DNA of 5,583 nucleotides, from assembly GCA_020720525.1 (NCBI GenBank), contig DYON01000173.1, positions 1 to 5,583 on the forward strand, written 5' to 3'. A model generated the notes under the pieces. It made no database searches. It was not told the DNA's origin and worked only from the letters and a program-made list of their open reading frames with translations. The position numbers were made by a program, and so were the translations under genes. Below, piece by piece: positions 1 to 5,583 of this stretch (its first letter is position 1; every line of letters begins with the position of its first letter). The stretch is from Acetofilamentum sp. GTDB taxonomy: Bacteria > Bacteroidota > Bacteroidia > Bacteroidales > DTU049.

Positions 1-23
1 TGTGCAAAACAAAATTACAACTT

Positions 24-62
24 GAAGGGGAAACTTTTTGGAGTACCCTTCTTTAATTTTTT
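24..62 (+). terminator. Candidate Rho-independent terminator of an upstream gene outside the window
   Basis: GAAGGG (24-29) can pair with CCCTTC (46-51). ACT (33-35) can pair with AGT (42-44) inside it, leaving a six-base loop. The stem is followed at once by a T-rich tract, TTTAATTTTTT (52-62). This is the layout of an intrinsic terminator reading left to right, so it probably ends a plus-strand unit lying left of the window. The stem is short and has a 3x1 internal loop, so the call is moderate. In one reading frame a stop (TGA, 23-25) sits directly before the stem, which fits a gene tail, but seven codons cannot identify a gene. Confidence 0.4.
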
Positions 63-68
63 AGTCGG

Positions 69-97
69 TTAGTAGTGATATAAAAACCATATCTTTA
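69..97 (+). promoter_or_regulatory. Candidate Bacteroidetes-type promoter for xseAB
   Basis: TATCTTTA (90-97) matches the Bacteroidetes -7 consensus TAnnTTTG except for the last base. A weak TTAG (69-72) lies 17 bases upstream of it, near where the -33 TTG element is expected. The xseA ATG begins 17 bases after the -7 box, implying a leader of about ten bases. The almost identical TATCTTTG precedes recQ at a similar distance, which supports both. A small dyad, GATAT (77-81) and ATATC (89-93), overlaps the box and could be an operator or chance in AT-rich DNA. Confidence 0.4.
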
Positions 98-114
98 CAA
101 TCGAAATTTCAACC

Positions 115-1515
115 ATGTCTTTAGCTGCACCAAACAATCATTTTCTTTCGCTCAGCCAGCTGCTGGCGCAAGTGCGCAAAGCCATGGTTCGCGAATTTCC
201 TTTGCCCGTTTGGGTAAAAGCCGACATGCTTAAACTCAATCATTACTCGGCTTCGGGGCATGCTTTCCCCGAACTCGTTGAAAAAATTGGCGGCAAGGTG
301 GTTGCTAAAATTCAAGCAATTATATGGGCCGACGATTTGATGCGAATTGGAGCCAATTTTCAAGCTATCACCGGCAAAAAGCTTGGCGACGGAATAGAAA
401 TCCTTTTTAGAACAGAGATTCGCTTCCACGAGCAATTTGGGATGCGTTTGCGCATAATGGAAATTGATGCCCAATATACATTGGGACAAATGGCTCTCGA
501 AAAGAAAAACACCATCGAGAAGTTGCTTGCTGAAAACTTGTTCTATCAAAACAAAACGATTGAACTTACTACTGTTCCTCAGCGACTTGCAGTAATAAGT
601 GCTGCATCGAGCCGCGGTTTCAGCGATTTGAGAAATATTCTTCGTGTGGAAGGTGCCGCTTTCAGAATGGAGCTCAAACTTTTCAACGCCATTTTGCAAG
701 GCGAAAAAGGAGCCGACACCATCACTGCCCGACTGGCACAAATTGGAAAACGAAAAGACGAATTCGACGCCGTTCTCATTATCAGAGGTGGTGGCGACGA
801 TACTGGCATGGATTGCTACGACAGTTACAAAATGGCTCAAGCTGTTTGCAATTGTCCGCTTCCTGTTATTACTGGAATTGGCCATTCGACCAACGAAACT
901 GTGGTGGAAATGGTTGCACACACCAATAAAATTACTCCAACCGATGTTGGCTATTTTATTCTTACACGATTTTCGGTTCAGCTGAACAAATTGTCAGACA
1001 TTGCTGGACATTTTTCGGCACAAACTCTTATGGTCTTGGCCGAGCACGATGCGTGGCTCGACGAGCAATCGCAGTTTGTTTACAACACAAGCCGTCACAC
1101 TTTTCAGCAACAAAAAATGATTTTAATTCAATTGGCCAGCAACATTCAACACCTTAGCTCTTCAACTCTCAATCGCAACAGCAACAAACTATATTCGGAA
1201 CTTCAATATATCGACGCAAATTCGAAAGCCATGCTGATGAAAATGTTGTACCAACAGAATTTATTGCAACAGAATTTGCACAAAACCAGCAAGTCTATTC
1301 CTCAAAAATTAGGGTCTAAACTCGATTTGTTGGAAAGTAAAATAGCAATGCTCGACCCACAAAAAATACTTAAACGCGGCTACAGCATTACACTTCATAA
1401 AGGTAAGGTGATTAAAAACATTAAAAACATTAAGGAAGGCGAAACTATAGAAACTATTTTGGACGAAGGCCGCCTCGAATCGATGGTACAAAAAACAAAA
1501 AAACAAAAATCATGA
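115..1515 (+). CDS. xseA: Exodeoxyribonuclease VII large subunit (XseA)
   Basis: This is the catalytic large subunit of exonuclease VII, a cytoplasmic enzyme that degrades single-stranded DNA from either end into short oligonucleotides in repair and recombination. The protein has 466 residues, close to the E. coli length of about 456. An N-terminal OB-fold spans about residues 12-120, with the family's VWV.. strand and SGH turn (47-49). The nuclease domain follows, with SDLRNIL (170-176), RGGG (224-227), GIGHSTNET (254-262) and TPTDVG (274-279). A long helical stretch (about 285-412) matches the coiled-coil arm that binds XseB, and the conserved tail DPQKILKRGYSI is at 414-425. Asn260 sits where I recall an important aspartate in E. 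coli XseA (GHETD). The ATG at 115 is chosen because three consecutive in-frame stops (70-78) precede it, no other ATG intervenes, and the OB-fold begins properly. There is no Shine-Dalgarno sequence, which is normal for Bacteroidetes. The gene overlaps xseB by four bases. Confidence 0.96.
   Translation: MSLAAPNNHFLSLSQLLAQVRKAMVREFPLPVWVKADMLKLNHYSASGHAFPELVEKIGGKVVAKIQAIIWADDLMRIGANFQAITGKKLGDGIEILFRTEIRFHEQFGMRLRIMEIDAQYTLGQMALEKKNTIEKLLAENLFYQNKTIELTTVPQRLAVISAASSRGFSDLRNILRVEGAAFRMELKLFNAILQGEKGADTITARLAQIGKRKDEFDAVLIIRGGGDDTGMDCYDSYKMAQAVCNCPLPVITGIGHSTNETVVEMVAHTNKITPTDVGYFILTRFSVQLNKLSDIAGHFSAQTLMVLAEHDAWLDEQSQFVYNTSRHTFQQQKMILIQLASNIQHLSSSTLNRNSNKLYSELQYIDANSKAMLMKMLYQQNLLQQNLHKTSKSIPQKLGSKLDLLESKIAMLDPQKILKRGYSITLHKGKVIKNIKNIKEGETIETILDEGRLESMVQKTKKQKS
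1497..1503 (+). other. Slippery heptamer A_AAA_AAA at the end of xseA
   Basis: Seven adenines lie in the xseA frame as A AAA AAA, the classic -1 slippage layout. The next codons in the -1 frame are ACA AAA ATC and then the xseB ATG at 1512, with no stop, so a -1 slip would fuse XseA to XseB. A perfect 7-bp inverted repeat (AAGCTCT 1534-1540, AGAGCTT 1544-1550, loop TGC) lies about 30 bases downstream. That is farther than the usual 5-9 base spacing for a stimulatory hairpin. The heptamer and the open frame are read directly from the sequence; use in the cell is unproven, and lysine-rich tails often contain such runs by chance. Confidence 0.3.
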
Positions 1516-1727
1516 GCGAAATGAAATATTCCGAAGCTCTTGCAGAGCTTGAAACCATTGTGAGTGAAATCGAAAACGACACTCCCGACCCCGATGAACT
1601 CATGCTCAAAGTGAAGCGCGCAGCCGAGTTGATTCAATTTTGTCGTAAGCGACTGCTGAATAGTGAAACAGAAATCAACAAAGTTCTCAACAAGCTCACT
1701 GGCATGGTCGATGAAGATGAAAAATAA
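1512..1727 (+). CDS. xseB: Exodeoxyribonuclease VII small subunit (XseB)
   Basis: This is the small helical subunit of exonuclease VII; several copies bind the coiled-coil arm of each XseA and are needed for an active, soluble enzyme. The product has 71 residues, in the usual 65-85 range. The family pattern is plain: YSEALAELETIVSEIE (6-21) forms the first helix, a short DTPDPDEL turn (23-30) follows, and a second helix runs from about 31 to 63 (LKVKRAAELIQFCRKRL), ending in an acidic tail. The ATG at 1512 overlaps the xseA stop in ATGA, indicating translational coupling. A second in-frame ATG at codon 4 (1521) is a possible alternative. The start lies directly after an A-rich run, which may help initiation where Shine-Dalgarno sequences are not used. 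Confidence 0.93.
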   Translation: MSEMKYSEALAELETIVSEIENDTPDPDELMLKVKRAAELIQFCRKRLLNSETEINKVLNKLTGMVDEDEK

Positions 1728-1843
1728 GAGTCTGTCTAAAAATATAATTTTTCTTTTTATTGATATAAAAAACAATCTCAGCGTCACTCTGAACTGGTTT
1801 CAGAATCTCTCTTACTGCAAGGAAGAATATGTTTTTTAGACTT
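1728..1843 (+). repeat. Degraded MITE-like intergenic inverted-repeat element
   Basis: The spacer after xseB starts with GAGTCTGTCTAAAAA (1728-1742), and near its right end has GTTTTTTAGACT (1831-1842). GTCTAAAAA (1734-1742) is the exact reverse complement of TTTTTAGAC (1833-1841), so 9-bp inverted arms bracket about 90 bp. Inside is a hairpin core, TCTGAA (1788-1793) and TTCAGA (1799-1804) with a five-base loop, followed by ATCTC. This core resembles the GTCATTCTGAACTTGTTTCAGAATCTC-type repeat I remember from many Bacteroidetes genomes, and the GTCTGTCT-type ends recall ends of small mobile repeats. No clear target-site duplication is visible and the right arm looks truncated. There is no transposase. 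Strand is arbitrary. Confidence 0.45.
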
Positions 1844-1874
1844 TTTAACAACAATCAGTTTCCAAATCATTTAC

Positions 1875-1882
1875 TATCTTTG
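1875..1882 (+). promoter_or_regulatory. -7 promoter element for recQ
   Basis: TATCTTTG is an exact match to the Bacteroidetes -7 consensus TAnnTTTG. It ends 19 bases before the recQ ATG, which would give a leader of roughly a dozen bases. I found no convincing -33 TTG at the expected spacing; the region there reads AACAACAATCAG. The same TATCTTT core sits before xseA at almost the same distance from the start codon. It lies just outside the inverted-repeat element, so the element may have inserted close upstream of the recQ promoter. Confidence 0.45.
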
Positions 1883-1901
1883 ATTTCAAGACTGGCGCAA
1901 C

Positions 1902-3809
1902 ATGAAAAACAAAATCGTATCTGTATTGCAACAATACTGGGGCTACAAGTCGTTCAGACCCCTGCAAGAAGATATTATTTTGTCGGTTCTCGAAGGCAAA
2001 GACACATTGGCTCTTTTGCCCACCGGAGGAGGAAAATCGATTACATTTCAGGTGCCTGCTTTGTCTCGCGAAGGCTTGTGCATTGTTATTTCGCCACTTA
2101 TTGCCCTGATGAAAGATCAGGTTGAAAACCTGAAAAAACGCAACATTGTTGCCTATGCCATTCACAGCGGATTGAACCAATACGAAATTGAATCTATTCT
2201 CAACAATTGTGTTTATGGCGATGTGAAATTCCTGTATATTTCGCCCGAACGACTCGAAACCGAAATGTTTTTGCTTCGCTTGCCCAAAATGAAGCTCAAT
2301 TTGATTGCGGTTGACGAAGCACATTGTATTTCGCAGTGGGGATTCGATTTCCGACCACCATACCGCAACATTGCAAAAATACGCAGCATTGTTCCCAATG
2401 TGCCAGTGATTGCCGTTACGGCTACAGCCACACCTCGGGTGGTTGACGACATCATGGAGCAATTGGCTTTCAAAGCAAAAAATGTATTCCAACAATCGTT
2501 TTACCGCGAAAACTTGCTCTACAACGTTGCTTTCGAAGAAAATAAAACCGGACGTTTGTTGCAGCTCCTCGACGAGTATAAAGGCACAGGTATTGTGTAT
2601 GTGCGCAATAGGCGAAAGACAAAGGAATATGCCGATTTTCTAATTCGCAACAAAATAAGCTCTCATTATTATCATGCAGGATTAACACCAGTCGAGCGCG
2701 ATAAAAAGCAAATGGATTGGCTGAATGGTAAAGTTCGGGTAATGGTTTCGACCAATGCCTTTGGAATGGGAATCGACAAGCCCGATGTGCGGCTGGTAGT
2801 TCACATGGATGTGCCCGATTGCATCGAAGCCTATTTTCAGGAAGCTGGCCGTGGTGGTCGCGACGGCAAACAGTCGGTTGCATGGCTTTTATGGTCGAAA
2901 GCAGATATTGTTGAAGCCCAGAAAATGCTCGAAGCTTCGTTTCCCGAGCCCGAATTTATTGCTAAAACATACAATGCACTGGGAAACTATCTTCAAATTG
3001 TTGTTGGTGCAGGAAAACTATCGACCTACGATTTCGAAATCAGCGACTTTTGCAGCCGCTATTCGCTACCAGCTATGGAAGCCTTCAGTTCGCTCAAGTT
3101 GCTTGAAAAAGATGGATATATTTCGCTTTCCGATGCCATTTACAGTCCGTCGCGATTGAAATTTTTGGTCGATAAAGCCGAATTGTATCGTTTTCAGCTC
3201 GAAAATCCTTCGCTAAGTGCATTTGTTGAGCTAATTCTTCGTTCTTTTTCGGGCTTGTTTACCGAATTTGTGAGAATCGACGAATTCGTTTTAGCTCGCC
3301 GCATGAATGCCGACAAATCTATTGTTATTAAAGGGCTTAAACAATTGGATAAATTTGGATTGCTTGCATACGCACAGGCAAGTACGAGTCCTAAGCTCAC
3401 ATTTTTGAGCGACCGCATCGATCATAGGGAAATTATTTTTTCGCCCGAGCATTATTTCAATCGCAAAAAGGAAGCTTTGCAACGCCTCGAATCTGTAAAA
3501 GCATATTTTACCAGCACAAGCAAATGCCGCAGTCAGATCTTGCTTGAATATTTTGGCGAAACCAACCCGCGCCGCTGTGGAATGTGCGATGTGTGCGAAT
3601 CGCGCAGCGATACAGGGCTTTCGGAATACAAATTCAACGAAATTCTCGAAAAGGTGAAGCCTCTTTTAAAAGCAAATTCCATGTCGCCCGAAGAGTTGAT
3701 GAAAACATTCAGTACCATGAACAGCGAAAAAGCTCTTGCTGCAATTCGCTGGATGATGGATAATGGAAAAATTGCTCAAAACAACGATGGAAAGTTGTTT
3801 TGGAAGTAG
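1902..3809 (+). CDS. recQ: RecQ-family ATP-dependent DNA helicase (short form with displaced zinc cluster, no HRDC domain)
   Basis: This superfamily 2 helicase couples ATP hydrolysis to 3'-5' unwinding in recombination and fork repair. The 635-residue protein has all helicase motifs: motif 0 FRPLQ (18-22), Walker A TGGGKS (41-46), Ia ISPLIALMKDQ (63-73), II DEAH (138-141) joined to the RecQ aromatic-rich loop CISQWGFDFRP (142-152), III TATAT (173-177), IV (230-237), V STNAFGMGIDKPDVR (283-297) and VI QEAGRGGRDG (313-322). After the core come about 200 residues with two winged-helix-like stretches (roughly 365-420 and 430-503). Only then comes a four-cysteine zinc cluster (C542, C559, C562, C565). 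A short HTH-like tail (about 575-635) ends the protein. In E. coli RecQ the zinc cysteines lie about 55 residues after motif VI, followed by the winged helix and HRDC, so this is a different subtype; a second canonical RecQ may exist elsewhere. The start is secure: an in-frame TGA lies at 1881-1883 with no other ATG between. Confidence 0.95.
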   Translation: MKNKIVSVLQQYWGYKSFRPLQEDIILSVLEGKDTLALLPTGGGKSITFQVPALSREGLCIVISPLIALMKDQVENLKKRNIVAYAIHSGLNQYEIESILNNCVYGDVKFLYISPERLETEMFLLRLPKMKLNLIAVDEAHCISQWGFDFRPPYRNIAKIRSIVPNVPVIAVTATATPRVVDDIMEQLAFKAKNVFQQSFYRENLLYNVAFEENKTGRLLQLLDEYKGTGIVYVRNRRKTKEYADFLIRNKISSHYYHAGLTPVERDKKQMDWLNGKVRVMVSTNAFGMGIDKPDVRLVVHMDVPDCIEAYFQEAGRGGRDGKQSVAWLLWSKADIVEAQKMLEASFPEPEFIAKTYNALGNYLQIVVGAGKLSTYDFEISDFCSRYSLPAMEAFSSLKLLEKDGYISLSDAIYSPSRLKFLVDKAELYRFQLENPSLSAFVELILRSFSGLFTEFVRIDEFVLARRMNADKSIVIKGLKQLDKFGLLAYAQASTSPKLTFLSDRIDHREIIFSPEHYFNRKKEALQRLESVKAYFTSTSKCRSQILLEYFGETNPRRCGMCDVCESRSDTGLSEYKFNEILEKVKPLLKANSMSPEELMKTFSTMNSEKALAAIRWMMDNGKIAQNNDGKLFWK

Positions 3810-3816
3810 AAAAGCT

Positions 3817-5583
3817 TTAAATACAATTTTGCTTTAGGTTGATGCCCAATTTCAAGTTATCTTCTTCATCTTCGAAATAAGTAGTCCATTTAAAATTGTA
3901 GAGACCAAATTCGAGCCGTTTAGCTTTCTCTTCTGGAGTCATGTTTTCGTATTCGCTTTTCTGACGATAGAATTCTTCTTCCAGTTCTTTGCGTTTGCGC
4001 TCTTCTTCTTCGAGAAGAACTGCGTTTTCGCTGTCCCACAATTGTTTTGCTTTTGTGGTTAGAAAAATATCGGCCACCGAAGGAAACAATTCCATAAGCA
4101 ACTGGTCTTTTTCCGAATTGATAAGCTTGGCACCACCATATTCCTGAAAAACTTTATTTTCCTGAGGTTTATAAGTGCTTGTATCGTAGGCTGTTTCGAT
4201 GGGCGAGCCAGTTATTTTCTCGCGAAAAGCAGGAACAACTGCAACTGGTGTTTTTCCATACGAACCTTTAATCAAATTTTCGAACTGAGTATTGTTGTTG
4301 GTGTACCAAGGCAGACCTTTGTTTTCGTCGAGGATGCAATTAACAGCCTGAACACCAACAATTTGGCTGGTTGGGGTTACAAGAGGTACACAACCAGCAT
4401 CTTTGCGAACTTTGGGAACAGCTAAGAGTACACGAGGCAGAAGGTCTTCGAGTTTGAGCTGTTTGAGCTGTGCCAGCATATTGGTGTACATTCCACCAGG
4501 AATTTGTGCGTTCTTCACCATTTCGTCGGCTGCAGGGAAATTGAAGAACTCTTCAATTTTGTTACAGGCAATCAAAACATCTTCGTAGTCTTCTTTTTCA
4601 ACTGAATTGATAGCGCGGTCGAACAATGCATCGATGTCTTTTGGAAGAGTATCTTTGGTGAGGTCGAAGCTGCGAGGAAACATTTTGTAGCTGTCGAATT
4701 CGGCCATTTCTTTGCGAATATCGTAAAGCAAGTCGCTCAATGGTTTGAGCACTTCAATATTGACATTGGTTTCGATATTCAGCTTTTTGCAGAAAAGATG
4801 AATTACTTCGTAGGCCGGAGCAGCAGGGCCACCAGCAAAAGGCATCATATTGGTGTCAACAATATCGGCACCGCTCATTATGGCTGTTAGAACCGAAGCC
4901 AGTCCGTAGCCAGGTGTGGAATGGGTGTGAAAATCGATAGGAATATTGACGCTTTTCTTAAGCGCTTTGATGATTTTTGCAGCACTTGCATGATCGACCA
5001 AACCCGCCATATCTTTAAGGGTAACCATATCGGCGCCCATATTTTCGAGCTCTTTGGCTTTTTGGGTAAAATAATTGGTGTCGAAGATTATTTTGTTTGA
5101 ATTGCCCGACGAAATGAGTCCAAAAAATTTCTTTTTAGGTTCAACTTTTGGGTCGAGAGTGTAGCAAACGGTTCCATCGGCAATACCGCCAAACTTTTTG
5201 GCATAAATAACCGAAGCTTTGATGTTGTCCATGTCGTTGAGCGCATCGAAAACTCGAAGAATATCGATACCCGTACTCATGGCATTGCAGATAAACCCTT
5301 CAATTACGCTATCGGGATAAGGATTATAGCCAAAAAGATTTCGTCCACGCGAAAGAGCGGTGAGCTTCGACGCATCTCCAATGCCCTCTTTTATTTTTGC
5401 CAAACGAACCCAAGGGTCTTCGTTGAGATAGCGCATTACACTGTCGGGAACAGCTCCGCCCCAAACTTCCATAGCATAAAAACGAGCTTCTTTAAAAAGA
5501 GGAAGCGTTCGGTCAACTTGGTCTTGTTTCATGCGTGTGGCAAACAATGACTGCTGGCCATCGCGCAGCGTAAGATCTCTGAT
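3817..5583 (-). CDS. Biotin-dependent carboxyltransferase subunit (pyruvate carboxylase subunit B / oxaloacetate decarboxylase alpha-like), N-terminus cut off by window edge
   Basis: This subunit transfers CO2 between carboxybiotin and a C3/C4 acid (pyruvate/oxaloacetate). The frame is open to the window end; 588 residues are visible, numbered here from position 5583. They begin inside the family motif IRDLTLRDGQQS, so only a few residues are missing and the TTG at 5545-5547 is not the start. The carboxyltransferase barrel has the metal-binding aspartate D8, EVWGGA (39-44), RVFDALND (110-117), the carbamylated-lysine motif TLKDM (Lys190), and the metal histidines in FHTHST (His219, His221). 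The conserved carboxylase domain follows, with IPGGM (361-365) and SQIVGVQAV (406-414). The C-terminus is a charged coiled-coil (about 523-559) and an acidic tail. The biotinyl domain (AMKM motif) of one-chain oxaloacetate decarboxylase alpha and PycB is absent, so a separate carrier protein is inferred. Two segments (about 145-168 and 304-359) look inserted relative to Propionibacterium transcarboxylase 5S as I recall it. Substrate cannot be fixed from sequence. The 3' end converges on recQ with a 7-bp gap. Confidence 0.9.
   Translation of the reverse strand: MRDLTLRDGQQSLFATRMKQDQVDRTLPLFKEARFYAMEVWGGAVPDSVMRYLNEDPWVRLAKIKEGIGDASKLTALSRGRNLFGYNPYPDSVIEGFICNAMSTGIDILRVFDALNDMDNIKASVIYAKKFGGIADGTVCYTLDPKVEPKKKFFGLISSGNSNKIIFDTNYFTQKAKELENMGADMVTLKDMAGLVDHASAAKIIKALKKSVNIPIDFHTHSTPGYGLASVLTAIMSGADIVDTNMMPFAGGPAAPAYEVIHLFCKKLNIETNVNIEVLKPLSDLLYDIRKEMAEFDSYKMFPRSFDLTKDTLPKDIDALFDRAINSVEKEDYEDVLIACNKIEEFFNFPAADEMVKNAQIPGGMYTNMLAQLKQLKLEDLLPRVLLAVPKVRKDAGCVPLVTPTSQIVGVQAVNCILDENKGLPWYTNNNTQFENLIKGSYGKTPVAVVPAFREKITGSPIETAYDTSTYKPQENKVFQEYGGAKLINSEKDQLLMELFPSVADIFLTTKAKQLWDSENAVLLEEEERKRKELEEEFYRQKSEYENMTPEEKAKRLEFGLYNFKWTTYFEDEEDNLKLGINLKQNCI

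Noticed and set aside
1..72. Possible C-terminal tail of an upstream gene (frame 1 open to TAG at 70-72; frame 2 ends at TGA 23-25; frame 3 ends at TAA 54-56)
   Set aside because: The tails are too short to recognise, and three frames compete. Frame 2 best fits the following hairpin, but no protein can be named.
121..921. A 266-codon open frame on the minus strand inside xseA
   Set aside because: It is fully antisense to a clearly conserved XseA, has no recognisable motif, and is Ser/Phe/His/Asn-rich as expected from a complement of a coding strand.
1411..1428. Tandem ATTAAAAAC ATTAAAAAC in xseA encoding IKNIKN
   Set aside because: The surrounding protein motif keeps the family's expected length as I recall it, so this looks like chance codon similarity rather than a repeat expansion.
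76..1771. TGATATAAAAA shared by the xseA leader (76-86) and the xseB-recQ spacer (1761-1771)
   Set aside because: The two copies are at very different distances from their genes and consist almost entirely of A and T, so coincidence is likely.
1845..2495. A 216-codon minus-strand open frame across the recQ promoter and 5' half
   Set aside because: It is antisense to conserved helicase motifs, and its composition (Cys, His, Phe and Asn rich) is that of a shadow frame.
3811..3818. AAAGCTTT palindrome between recQ and the carboxyltransferase gene, and AAAGC/GCTTT pairing (3811-3835), as a terminator
   Set aside because: The stem is too short and AT-rich with no T-tract at the right place; an 8-bp palindrome of this kind is expected by chance.
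5545..5547. TTG as the start codon of the carboxyltransferase gene
   Set aside because: The conserved LRDGQQS motif is encoded upstream of it in the same open frame, so the real start lies beyond position 5583.

Overview
This 5.6 kb window looks like ordinary chromosomal DNA from a Bacteroidota (Bacteroidetes) bacterium. Four things point there. No start codon has a Shine-Dalgarno sequence. Both monocistron starts are preceded by TATCTTT(A/G), close to the TAnnTTTG -7 element of that phylum. A spacer carries a degenerate TCTGAAC..GTTTCAGAATCTC repeat of a kind I associate with Bacteroidetes intergenic DNA. The RecQ has a zinc cluster far downstream of the helicase core, a layout I associate with the phylum's short RecQ paralogue. 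The phylum call is an inference from these signs, not from a search.

Layout: positions 1-114 are a non-coding leader with a terminator-like hairpin (end of an unseen upstream unit) and a candidate promoter. Positions 115-1727 hold xseA and xseB (+), the two subunits of exodeoxyribonuclease VII, overlapping by ATGA. Positions 1728-1901 are a 174 bp AT-rich spacer holding a degraded inverted-repeat element and the recQ promoter candidate. Positions 1902-3809 encode a RecQ-family helicase (+). Only 7 bp later, on the opposite strand, ends a biotin-dependent carboxyltransferase subunit (pyruvate carboxylase subunit B / oxaloacetate decarboxylase alpha / transcarboxylase 5S type), which runs off the right edge of the window without its first residues.

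The xseAB and recQ products both act on DNA repair and recombination intermediates: ExoVII degrades single-stranded DNA and RecQ unwinds duplexes. They appear to be separate transcription units that happen to be adjacent. The carboxyltransferase belongs to central C3/C4 metabolism and has no evident link to the repair genes.

I do not see a novel multi-gene system. The points most worth checking are a slippery A_AAA_AAA heptamer at the xseA/xseB junction that could yield an XseA-XseB fusion, the RecQ C-terminal architecture, an ExoVII active-site substitution, the missing biotinyl domain and two apparent insertions in the carboxyltransferase, and the inverted-repeat element before recQ.
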